A stretch of 8,335 bases of DNA from an uncultured Clostridia bacterium (GTDB lineage: Bacteria; Bacillota; Clostridia; Oscillospirales; CAG-272), in contig CALAFS010000032.1 in the NCBI GenBank assembly GCA_937892405.1, forward strand, positions 1-8,335, in the 5' to 3' direction. Positions 1 to 6,950 of the stretch are shown piece after piece. Every line of letters starts with the position of its first letter. Position 1 is the stretch's first letter. Made by a program: the position numbers and the translations under genes. The notes beneath the pieces are model-generated. The model made no database searches. It was not told the DNA's origin and saw only the letters and a list, made by a program, of their open reading frames with translations.

Positions 1-604
1 CTTTATAGGAGATGCCTGTCGCATTGTAGATACCCGTCGTATAGACGTTCGCGTTGTTGGTGACGGCTACCTTCGGCACGGCGTACCGCTCCGAGAAATA
101 GACGCCCGAGACACCCTCGCGAAGGGACAGCGCCTTGCCGTCTGCGGCGCTGACGCGGAGCGCCAGACCGTTCGTCAGGGTGGTATAGGAATACTTATAG
201 GTATAGGAAATGCCGGCGGCGTTCAGCTCGTCGCGGAACGCGGCATGCTTTTGTTCCAGAGCGGCTTTTGCCGCCTGTGCCTCCTCGGACGCGCAGTACG
301 CCGAGAAGTCGGCATAGCCCTGCGATTTTTTGTAGAGGTCGTAGAGAGACTCGCCCTCCAGCTCTACGATCACCCAGCGGTCTCCCTCATAGGAGAAGCG
401 CTCGGCTTCTTTGACCTCATCCGAGAGATACTGTTTTCTTATCTCATCAAGGTCGATGTTCCCGACTTCCGTCAGCTTCCCGCTCATGCCGAGCGCTGAC
501 GCGGGTGCCACATAGGCGCTCGCCGCCACACCGAGCAGAACGCTCGCAAACAGCAGAAGCGAGACAAGGGCGGACGCCAGAAGGCGCAACTTGCTTTTTT
601 TCAT
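1..604 (-). CDS. Subtilisin-like (S8) serine protease precursor, N-terminal part only
   Basis: This reading frame starts with ATG at 604-602 and stays open to the left edge, giving 201 codons of a longer protein. GGAGG at 609-613 precedes the start with a 4-base gap. Residues 1-30 form a Sec signal peptide (MKKSK, a long hydrophobic stretch, then VAASA); cleavage could fall after ASA at 30 or at 37. Residues of about 76-175 resemble an inhibitor I9 pro-domain of lactocepin or C5a-peptidase type: a strand WVIVELEG, a helical part rich in Ala, Glu and Lys, then YSYTTLTNGLALRV and a GVSGVYFSERYAVP end. Residues 186-201 (NVYTTGIYNATGISYK) match the stretch that normally comes just before the catalytic aspartate motif in such subtilases. 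In this family the pro-region assists folding and keeps the enzyme inactive until it is removed outside the cell. No catalytic residue is in the window, so activity cannot be judged. The family call is fairly firm; the substrate is unknown. Confidence 0.75.
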   Translation of the reverse strand, partial: MKKSKLRLLASALVSLLLFASVLLGVAASAYVAPASALGMSGKLTEVGNIDLDEIRKQYLSDEVKEAERFSYEGDRWVIVELEGESLYDLYKKSQGYADFSAYCASEEAQAAKAALEQKHAAFRDELNAAGISYTYKYSYTTLTNGLALRVSAADGKALSLREGVSGVYFSERYAVPKVAVTNNANVYTTGIYNATGISYK

Positions 605-618
605 AATTCCTCCGAATT
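605..618 (-). promoter_or_regulatory. Ribosome binding site of the S8 protease inside a small palindrome
   Basis: On the minus strand the bases just before the ATG at 604 read AATTC-GGAG-GAATT. GGAGG (613-609) is the Shine-Dalgarno sequence, 4 bases from the start codon. The two 5-base arms are exactly complementary and would place GGAG in a four-base loop. The stem is AT-rich and probably weak, so a regulatory effect is uncertain; the ribosome-binding role is the firm part. Confidence 0.55.
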
Positions 619-625
619 TCGCATG

Positions 626-660
626 TTCCGCTCCCCGGTTCTGTCCTACGGGGAGCGGAA
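626..660. repeat. Perfect 12-bp inverted repeat between the Ig-like lipoprotein and the protease
   Basis: The arms TTCCGCTCCCCG (626-637) and CGGGGAGCGGAA (649-660) are exactly complementary and separated by an 11-base loop (638-648). The element begins 26 bases after the stop of the upstream lipoprotein gene and ends 21 bases before the protease start codon. The stem is GC-rich and should fold stably in mRNA. No run of T follows it on either strand, so it does not fit a standard intrinsic terminator. It may be an mRNA-stabilising or processing hairpin, a partial terminator that lowers protease expression, or a DNA-binding protein site. Confidence 0.7.
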
Positions 661-686
661 ATTTCAGGTAAAGTCAGCCTTCGGTG

Positions 687-3600
687 TCAGTTCTCTGCGG
701 CGAGAGCCTCGCACACATCGTAATAGTAGGTGTACATATCGTCAAAGTACTCGTTGAACATGGTAAGCTCATCGGACTCGAGCGAACGGCGTGCCAGAAG
801 GAAGGAATCCCACGAGGTAACCACAAGTTCTTTCGTGGTCATGGTCGAGCCGTCCTCATACGTGTAAGTCTCATCCGGGTACGCATCATAGGTAATGTAC
901 GCGATCTCGACCGCGAGAAGCGCGGAAGCGAGTTTGGAAAGGTTCGTGTTCGACTGCCAGACGGTCGCGAAGTATGCCTCGAGTCCGCCGTAGTAGAGGT
1001 TCAGAGAGTCGATGCCGAGCATCATATACTTTTCGTCCGCGGAAAGAGCGCGGAAAGCGGCGAACATCGCCTTCAGCGAGGCGGGCGTCAGCTCGAACGA
1101 CGATGTGGAAGCGAGCGGATCCATAACGTTCATGAGCTGTCCGATCGTCCAGAAATAATCGGCGTAGTTCATAAGGAAGGTACGAAGTGCGGCAAAGCCC
1201 TCATACGTGTCGACATCGACACCGAGGAGGATAAGATATCTCTGATAATTGCCTCTTGCGTCGTAGACGCTCTTGTACGAGGGGAATTCGCCGTCTGCCG
1301 CCACCTGGTTGTAATAGTAGAAGAGAACGGTATCGTCGCCCTCGGTGAGAATCTTGTTCTCAAGAAGGCGGACTCTCTCAAAGGAGGCAAGGTAGGAGAG
1401 ATAGAGAGGCGTCGACTGACCGGTCAGCTGTGCGAGGATGCCCTCGATGTACTGCTCGGCAGTCGAGAGACGGGTCAGCTCACCGTTCATCTCGTCGAAG
1501 ACGGCTTTCCACTCGTCGGTGAGGGTGACACCGTTGAATTCGTAGGTGACCTTCTCCTCTTCCCCTTCGCCCTCGGTCTTCTTCGTGAAGTTCGCGAATT
1601 TATCCTTCATGTCGGTGTAGAGGAAACCGAGTTTCGACTCGAAGAGTGTCCGATCGTCGGCGGAAAGGGTCGCAAAAACGGTCGCGGCATCGCTCATGAA
1701 TTCACCGAAGTTGCTGTAAAATCCGTTCGCATAGCACTCGAGCGCTGCCATGAGGTCAAGAAAGAGGTCATACTTCGGATCTCCCTCTTCCGCCGTCAGG
1801 TCAATACCGAGCGCGGTGACATAGTTCGCGTAAATGAAGGAGGCAAACTCGGAATACAGTCCGTTCTCCGAGGGGTAGAGCGCCATGAAATCAAGCGAAC
1901 CGTAGAGGTAGTTGATCGTGGCAAGGACATTCTTCTGCTGGTTCGGACGAAGAGCGACGAAGGCGCGGAACATCGCGTCGACCTTGGTCGAAAAGTCCGT
2001 CGTGTTCGCATAGGTGGGATCTTCTTCATACGCTTCCCACACGGCAAGATACTGCTTCATGATCGCGAGGCAGTCGTCATCAAAGGCGGAAGTGCTCTGA
2101 AGAGCGTAGTAGCCGTAGGAGCCGACCTGGAGAGAGAGAACCGACTGTGCGAAGACGTTCGCATACAGGAAGATGTACATCTCGTCGCCTTCCTCAATCA
2201 GTGCGGCGATCTGCTCGGTCGCGTCCTGATAGTAGGAGAAGAACATCGTGCTCTCCATCAGCGCCGGGAACTGTCCGTACTGCGCCTGCTGTGCGCCCGA
2301 TGCCATATATCTTTGGACGAGGGTCGCGGAAAGCACAGAGGTGCGGAGATCCTCAAGGGGTCCCGGAAGATAGAAGTCGACCATCTTGTTGATCTTCTTC
2401 AGTGCCGCCTCGGAAACGTCGGTATCGGTGTCCTTGCTGACACCATAATAATAACGGTAAAGGATTTCAAAGACATCGTGTCCTTCGCGCCAGCTGTTGA
2501 CGATGCCGTAAATGCCGCCGTCGGTCGCGTCGCTGAGGCTGATCTCGACGAATTTCGTGTAAACCGCTTCAATCGAATCGGCGTAGGTCGCGAGGGTGTC
2601 CGCCGTCCAGACGGCGGGAACCGTGAGAAGGTCGGGAATCGCGATCATCTTCTCGAGCACATGTTCGATCTTCAGGAAGAAAGAAGAGTCGTACATGATG
2701 GTCATCAGATGTCCGACCGCGAGATCGACTACCTGTCCGTTCATTTCGGCGCCCTGATAGATGACGGTTTCGCCGCATTTTTCGCTCAGCTTTTCGTTTT
2801 TCAGAAGGTTGCCGTACTTAAAGATAAGCTTGGTATCATCGTCTTCCGCGGCGGCGAGCTTTGCCAGTCCCGCACGTGCGGTGTCGATCGTGTCGCAGGT
2901 GTATTCAAGATAGACGGAGCCGCCGTCGAGCGCGAGGGTGAAAACATCGGCATACGCGCGCTTGATCGCGGCGTAAAACTCGTTGTAGCCGTAGATGATC
3001 GCGAGGCGGGCGATGGAGTCAAGCTCCGCGGGCATGACAAAGTCCGCGTCCTTGGCGGAAAGGGAGTAGTAGAGTTCCAGTGCGCTCATCGCGAGCTTTC
3101 CGTCCGCGTCGGTAACGCCGGCGGGCTGATACATCTTTCCGTCCGTGGGATACTCGTAATGTGACCAGTCAATCGCGGAGAGAGTCTTCGCTGCGTCCTT
3201 GACACGGGAGACGTCGCTGTAAGTAACGGTGACATCGAAGGTCGCCATCTCACGACCGTGCCACATCGCCTTCACCGTCTCGGTGGCAGAGGGGTTCTCC
3301 GCCGTAACGGATGCAGGATCGTAGCCCGTGAAGGTAAGAGCGTCCGAGGAAATGTTGCGAGTGACCTTGCCGTCCGCGTTCTTCAGAGTGAGGGAGGCGC
3401 CCGTGACATCGAGCGTCAGCTCATGGCTACCGTAGGCGCTCTTTCTCGGTTTTTTGAAGCTGACGGTGGGATCCGCGACGATGACCGTGAAGCTACCGGT
3501 ATAGTCGGTATTGTCATGGCGGCAGGCAACGTTCAGACGCAGAGCGTCGGTCGCCGTGTCGGTACTGAATCCCGTTACCTCAACGCCCTCGTCGCCGACG

Positions 3601-4013
3601 GACACCGAGAAGTTCGTGCCGTCGTCCCGCGTCACGCGCAGGCGGATGCTGACAGCATCGATCGTTTCACCGACAAAGTAGAGATAGCTCTCCGCCGGCT
3701 GGAAGCGGGGGGTAACCGTGACCTCAAGGCTTGTTTCCTTCCCTTTATAAGAGATGGTCAGGGTCTGTTTTCCGACGGTATTCTTGTCATAGCCGGTCAC
3801 CGAAACCTCGGGATCGGTAAGGGAAACCGTCTTATCGTCGGCGAGGAGCTGTCCTGCCGACAGATCGAGGTCGTTCCCCTCGACAAATACGGTCTGCGGC
3901 AGGTGGTCTTTATCCACGGAAAGCTCCTTCACCGAGCCGCAGGAGGTGCAGAGAAGCAGTACCCCGAGCGTCAGAAGGAGGGTTGCCGCAAGGGCGGTGA
4001 GTTTTTTCATCAT
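687..4013 (-). CDS. Large lipoprotein with Ig-like domains and a novel helical repeat region
   Basis: This is a 1108-residue exported protein, not recognised as a named gene. ATG at 4013 is favoured over the adjacent ATG at 4010 because AAAGGA (4021-4026) lies 7 bases upstream. Residues 1-25 are a lipoprotein-like signal (MMKKLTALAA, hydrophobic core, LCTSC) with Cys25 as the likely lipidated residue; Cys at -3 is unusual. Residues of about 28-103 look like a group-3 bacterial Ig-like domain (VTGYDKNTVGKQTLTISYKG followed by a VTVT strand). Residues of about 104-183 and 184-266 look like two more divergent Ig-like domains, the last with FTGYDPASV and FDVTVTY. From about 275 to the end the protein appears mainly alpha-helical, acidic and rich in Tyr, Ala and Leu, without further membrane segments. 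A motif of the form L-(S/T/E)-x-x-D/E followed by an aromatic helix recurs near residues 688, 783, 889, 990 and 1078. It is probably a surface-anchored adhesin or scaffold, by inference only. The stop TGA is at 689-687. Confidence 0.88.
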   Translation of the reverse strand: MMKKLTALAATLLLTLGVLLLCTSCGSVKELSVDKDHLPQTVFVEGNDLDLSAGQLLADDKTVSLTDPEVSVTGYDKNTVGKQTLTISYKGKETSLEVTVTPRFQPAESYLYFVGETIDAVSIRLRVTRDDGTNFSVSVGDEGVEVTGFSTDTATDALRLNVACRHDNTDYTGSFTVIVADPTVSFKKPRKSAYGSHELTLDVTGASLTLKNADGKVTRNISSDALTFTGYDPASVTAENPSATETVKAMWHGREMATFDVTVTYSDVSRVKDAAKTLSAIDWSHYEYPTDGKMYQPAGVTDADGKLAMSALELYYSLSAKDADFVMPAELDSIARLAIIYGYNEFYAAIKRAYADVFTLALDGGSVYLEYTCDTIDTARAGLAKLAAAEDDDTKLIFKYGNLLKNEKLSEKCGETVIYQGAEMNGQVVDLAVGHLMTIMYDSSFFLKIEHVLEKMIAIPDLLTVPAVWTADTLATYADSIEAVYTKFVEISLSDATDGGIYGIVNSWREGHDVFEILYRYYYGVSKDTDTDVSEAALKKINKMVDFYLPGPLEDLRTSVLSATLVQRYMASGAQQAQYGQFPALMESTMFFSYYQDATEQIAALIEEGDEMYIFLYANVFAQSVLSLQVGSYGYYALQSTSAFDDDCLAIMKQYLAVWEAYEEDPTYANTTDFSTKVDAMFRAFVALRPNQQKNVLATINYLYGSLDFMALYPSENGLYSEFASFIYANYVTALGIDLTAEEGDPKYDLFLDLMAALECYANGFYSNFGEFMSDAATVFATLSADDRTLFESKLGFLYTDMKDKFANFTKKTEGEGEEEKVTYEFNGVTLTDEWKAVFDEMNGELTRLSTAEQYIEGILAQLTGQSTPLYLSYLASFERVRLLENKILTEGDDTVLFYYYNQVAADGEFPSYKSVYDARGNYQRYLILLGVDVDTYEGFAALRTFLMNYADYFWTIGQLMNVMDPLASTSSFELTPASLKAMFAAFRALSADEKYMMLGIDSLNLYYGGLEAYFATVWQSNTNLSKLASALLAVEIAYITYDAYPDETYTYEDGSTMTTKELVVTSWDSFLLARRSLESDELTMFNEYFDDMYTYYYDVCEALAAEN
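690..2000 (-). repeat. Divergent helical protein repeat, about 88-106 residues per unit
   Basis: Within the C-terminal part of the Ig-like lipoprotein five similar segments can be lined up on a leucine followed by a helix cap and an aromatic helix: FVALRPNQQ at residue 688, FATLSADDR at 783, NKILTEGDD at 889, FRALSADEK at 990 and RRSLESDEL at 1078. The first, second and fourth share a preceding A-x-x-F-x-A/T-F-like helix and a following LY pair (NYLYG, GFLYT, LNLYYG). Spacings between the leucines are 95, 106, 101 and 88 residues. A weaker candidate is ALIEEGDEM at 605. The third copy is the poorest match of the five. The units are far diverged and were aligned by eye only. Confidence 0.45.
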
Positions 4014-4020
4014 GCTGTGT

Positions 4021-4026
4021 TCCTTT
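4021..4026 (-). promoter_or_regulatory. Ribosome binding site of the Ig-like lipoprotein
   Basis: The minus strand reads AAAGGA here, 7 bases before the ATG at 4013 and 10 bases before the in-frame ATG at 4010. The spacing supports the first ATG as the start. Confidence 0.6.
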
Positions 4027-4029
4027 CTG

Positions 4030-4071
4030 AATGAAAGTAGAAAATATAGGAAACCGAACCGAAGGGGTCCG
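4030..4071 (-). terminator. Possible weak terminator or attenuator between the LRR and Ig-like lipoprotein genes
   Basis: On the minus strand CGGACC (4071-4066) can pair with GGTTCG (4060-4055), with one G-T wobble and a five-base loop. It is followed by a T-rich stretch with a TTTT run (about 4054-4030). It lies 21 bases past the LRR gene stop and 41 bases before the next ATG. The stem is only six pairs and the T stretch is interrupted, so partial termination at most is expected. It may equally be a chance fold. No convincing -35/-10 promoter pair was seen in this gap. Confidence 0.22.
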
Positions 4072-4092
4072 CTTTGCTATTTCTTGGGAGAA

Positions 4093-6927
4093 TCAGTTAT
4101 CTTTGGTATAGACAACGTAGAGACGGGTGCCGGCGGGAGCGGTAGCAAGCGTATCCACCGTATACTCCGGTGCGCCGTAAGCGGAGGTCGAAAATCCGGA
4201 GAAGGTGCAGCCCTCACGCGCGGGGGCGGAGAGCCGTGTCACGGCATTGACATTGGTGACGCCGCCCTCTGCCGTCATAAAGGAGAGGATATTGCCGCCG
4301 TCGTCGACCGTAACGGAATATGCGACGGGACGATAGGAGGAGTTCCAGTAAGGATCATATCCTTCGGGATCACTCTCTGCCGCTACATAGAGGGTAAGGC
4401 TGCGGCAACCGTAGAAGGCATGTGCGCCAATTTTGCTAACTGTTGTTGGCAAATAGACAAATTTCAGAGAAGTCATACCGCGGAACGCCTGTCTGCCGAT
4501 GGTGGTGAGCGTCGACGGAAGTGCCAGCTCCTCAACAGCGGATAGCCCGAGGAACGCGGATTCGCCGATGGCGGTCGTACCGCCGAGCGAAATGCTCTTC
4601 ACATTCCCGCAACGGTAGAAGGCGTAGGCGCCGACCTCGGTCATGGAGGCGGGGAGCGCGATGCTCTCGAGTGCCTCGCAGCGGGCAAAGGCGCGGGTGC
4701 CGATCGTGAGAAGTCCTTCGTTGAGTTCAAGCGTTTTCAGTGCGGTGCACTTATAGAAGGCTTTCTCCCCCACCGTCTTCACGGAGGTGCCGAAGGTCAC
4801 ATTCTCAAGTGTCACGATGCCGGCAAAGGCATGGGTGCCGATGTTCACGACGCTCTCGCCGAGAACCAGCGTTTTGATACCGCCGGGCACTTTCTCGGCT
4901 GTCGTGCGGTCATCGTAGGTAAAGGTGCAATAGTAGAACGCGTAGTCGCCGATCTCAGTGACGCCGTCGGGAATCACGAGGCGCCGTGCACTGTCCTCCG
5001 CGTTTGCCGCGATGAGCTGACACTTATAGAACGCACTGCGTCCGATCCGGGTCAGGGTCAGAGGAAGCTCGGGAAGAATCAGCTCTTCGCAAAGATAGAA
5101 GGTATAGTCCTTGATCTCAGTCAGGATCGCGGGAAGCGTCACGGAAGAGAGGGTCAGGCACTGATAGAAGGCGCCGCGCCCGATCGTCTTCACGCTGTCG
5201 GGGATCTTCACCGAGGTAACCGATTTGCAACGGTAGAAGGCATAATCGGCAATGCCGACCGTGCCGTCGTTGACGGCGACCGCGCCGAAGGCGTCGTCCG
5301 CTTTACATTCGACATACCATCTGCCCGCGTACACATCGCGGGTAGCGGAGGTATACATGCCGGTGTCACGGAAGGCGAACATACCGATCTTTTCAACGGT
5401 GTCGGGAATGTCGATTGCCGAGAGGTTCGCGCACCCGCGGAAGGCATAGTCTCCGATAGTGAGAAGACTGCTCTCGTCAAGACCCGCGTTGTTGCCCGAG
5501 CGGTAAGAACCGAGGATCATACGCGAAAGTCCCGTACAACCGGAGAAGGCGCGCTCGCCGAGGACGGTGACGCCGCTGCCGATGACGGCAACATTGAGCT
5601 TCGTACAGCCCGAGAAGGCGTAGGCGCCGATGTATTTCACGCTGTTCGGCAGGATCAGGGCGTCGCCGAACTTCTCACACCCGGCGAGGGCGTAATCGGC
5701 GATGCCGACCGTGCCGTCCTTTACGGAATTTTTCTGCATGTCGCCGCTCTTGCAGCCGACAAACCATGTCCCGATATAGACGGTATCCGCCGCCTCATCG
5801 TTGAAGAAAGCGGTGCCGGCAAAGGCATCGCGCCCGATGGAAGAGAGCGAGGTGCTGACATGGGAGACATCAGCAAGGGCGGAACAGCCCGAGAAGGCAT
5901 AGGCGCCGATCGTCTCCACACTGTCGGGCAGGGAGACGGACGCAAGGGAGGTGCCATCGGCAAAGGCATATTCCCCGATCTCTCTGACGCCGGTGCCGAG
6001 GGTCACGGAGGTAAGGGCGCTCAGGGCGCGGAAGGAATCCTTCGGAAGGGTGTCGATGCCGTTGCCGATCGTGACGCTCTTCAAGGAGGTGCAACGGGAG
6101 AAGGAGCTCTCGCCGATGGTCTTCACGGTATCGGGAAGGGTCAGGCTCACAAGAGCCTCGCAACCGCCGAAGGCGCCTTCCCCGATCTCTCTGACGCCGG
6201 TGCCGAAGGTGACCGACGGGATCTTACGGCAATATTCAAATGCCTGTGCCCCGACCAGCGTGACGCCGTCCGGAATGACCACGGCAGTTTCAAGCACGCG
6301 GCAGCTCTGGAACGCCTGCGACCCGATGGTGAGGAGGTTTTCCGGCAGGTTGACGGAGGTGAGGTAGGAGCAGTTGGCGAACGCCTGCTTTCCGATCGAG
6401 GTGATGTTTTCCCCGAGGGTGACGCCCGTCAGGGCGTTCTTGTTATAGAAGGCGCGGTCGGCGACCGCTGTGACGGGAAGTCCGCGGTAGACATCGGGGA
6501 CGGTGATGTTCCCTTCCGCCGAGCCGAGCCCGCTGACCGCGAAGGCAGTGCCGTTCGCGATCAGGGTAAAGGTCAGTCCCGTCTCATGCTCTCTTGTGAA
6601 GGTGACGGGCTTCGACCAGTCGGAATCCTTATGCTCCTCGTCGGAGCCGCTGACAACCGCCTTCACCCGGAGGGTGTACTCTCCCTCTTTCAGGTGTTCG
6701 AGCGAATAGGTATTTTTACCGGAGTCTTTTTCCTCCGTTCCCTCCGCGGAGGTGATCTCCACGGTATAATAGGCGGCATTCTTCACCGCACGCCAGTCGA
6801 GCGTGAGCTTTACCCCGTCGACCGTGACGCCTCCCGGCGTCGTGAGCGACTCACCGCCGCAACCCGCAAGGAGGAAAAGCATGCCGACAAGAAGGCACAG
6901 AAGAAGCACACGCGATATGCGTTTCAT
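4093..6927 (-). CDS. BspA-type leucine-rich-repeat lipoprotein with Fn3-like and InlB B-repeat-like domains
   Basis: This is a 944-residue surface lipoprotein. ATG at 6927 is preferred because GGAAGG (6937-6942) lies 9 bases upstream and the signal peptide begins there; an in-frame TTG at 6954 has no ribosome site. Residues 1-23 are a lipoprotein signal with lipobox LLAGC, Cys23 being lipidated. Residues of about 27-110 resemble an Fn3 domain (LTLDWRAVKNAAYYTVEI, then GEYTLRVKAV). Residues of about 118-865 hold roughly 27 leucine-rich repeats of the LRR_5/BspA kind, consensus IGxxAFxxCxxLxxVxLPxxVxT, typically 23 residues. Two units carry long insertions with a VYxGxWxVxCK segment ending in DGTVGIADYA (near residues 380-412 and 530-562). 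Residues of about 870-944 resemble an InlB B-repeat/Flg_new domain (REGCTFSGFST, then TRLYVVY). BspA-family proteins are known as adhesins and host-binding surface proteins; the ligand here is unknown. It starts 23 bases after the VWA gene, which suggests co-transcription. Confidence 0.93.
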   Translation of the reverse strand: MKRISRVLLLCLLVGMLFLLAGCGGESLTTPGGVTVDGVKLTLDWRAVKNAAYYTVEITSAEGTEEKDSGKNTYSLEHLKEGEYTLRVKAVVSGSDEEHKDSDWSKPVTFTREHETGLTFTLIANGTAFAVSGLGSAEGNITVPDVYRGLPVTAVADRAFYNKNALTGVTLGENITSIGKQAFANCSYLTSVNLPENLLTIGSQAFQSCRVLETAVVIPDGVTLVGAQAFEYCRKIPSVTFGTGVREIGEGAFGGCEALVSLTLPDTVKTIGESSFSRCTSLKSVTIGNGIDTLPKDSFRALSALTSVTLGTGVREIGEYAFADGTSLASVSLPDSVETIGAYAFSGCSALADVSHVSTSLSSIGRDAFAGTAFFNDEAADTVYIGTWFVGCKSGDMQKNSVKDGTVGIADYALAGCEKFGDALILPNSVKYIGAYAFSGCTKLNVAVIGSGVTVLGERAFSGCTGLSRMILGSYRSGNNAGLDESSLLTIGDYAFRGCANLSAIDIPDTVEKIGMFAFRDTGMYTSATRDVYAGRWYVECKADDAFGAVAVNDGTVGIADYAFYRCKSVTSVKIPDSVKTIGRGAFYQCLTLSSVTLPAILTEIKDYTFYLCEELILPELPLTLTRIGRSAFYKCQLIAANAEDSARRLVIPDGVTEIGDYAFYYCTFTYDDRTTAEKVPGGIKTLVLGESVVNIGTHAFAGIVTLENVTFGTSVKTVGEKAFYKCTALKTLELNEGLLTIGTRAFARCEALESIALPASMTEVGAYAFYRCGNVKSISLGGTTAIGESAFLGLSAVEELALPSTLTTIGRQAFRGMTSLKFVYLPTTVSKIGAHAFYGCRSLTLYVAAESDPEGYDPYWNSSYRPVAYSVTVDDGGNILSFMTAEGGVTNVNAVTRLSAPAREGCTFSGFSTSAYGAPEYTVDTLATAPAGTRLYVVYTKDN
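5971..5999 (-). repeat. Copy A of a 29-bp exact direct repeat inside the LRR gene
   Basis: These 29 bases are identical to 6178-6206 and code for the repeat core GTGVREIGE near residues 310-319. The distance between copies is 207 bp, exactly three 23-codon LRR units. The flanking units are also alike at protein level (LPDSVETIG against LPDTVKTIG), which points to duplication or gene conversion of a three-unit block. Confidence 0.85.
6178..6206 (-). repeat. Copy B of a 29-bp exact direct repeat inside the LRR gene
   Basis: Exact match to 5971-5999. It codes for the same GTGVREIGE core near residues 241-250, three LRR units earlier in the protein. Confidence 0.85.
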
Positions 6928-6936
6928 AAATGATTT

Positions 6937-6942
6937 CCTTCC
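6937..6942 (-). promoter_or_regulatory. Ribosome binding site of the LRR lipoprotein
   Basis: The minus strand reads GGAAGG within AAAGGAAGGAAA, 9 bases before ATG 6927. It lies between the VWA stop and the LRR start and settles the choice of start against the upstream TTG. Confidence 0.65.
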
Positions 6943-6950
6943 TTTCCGGG

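Noticed and set aside
245..499. 84-codon plus-strand open frame at the left end
   Set aside because: It lies entirely inside the minus-strand S8 protease pro-region, which has a clear signal peptide, ribosome site and family motifs.
684..4034. Long plus-strand open frames (826 and 258 codons) opposite the Ig-like lipoprotein
   Set aside because: They are codon-aligned with the minus-strand gene, so a stop appears only where the sense codon is TTA, CTA or TCA, which this organism rarely uses. Their translations show no domains or signal peptides, whereas the minus frame has a ribosome site, lipoprotein signal and Ig-like domains.
4030..4071. A promoter in the gap before the Ig-like lipoprotein, using TATATT as a -10 element
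   Set aside because: The region about 17 bases upstream of TATATT reads GGACCC-like sequence and does not resemble TTGACA, so there is no supportable -35 box.
4093..6927. DNA-level tandem repeat or CRISPR-like array suggested by many short recurring strings such as GAAGGC and GCCGAT
   Set aside because: The recurrence follows the 69-bp coding period of LRR units and the units differ in sequence. They encode protein repeats, not spacers separated by constant direct repeats.
4831..6933. 700-codon plus-strand open frame opposite the LRR gene
   Set aside because: It is also codon-aligned with the minus-strand gene and explained by the same codon bias. The repeated appearance of its translation merely mirrors the LRR units on the minus strand.
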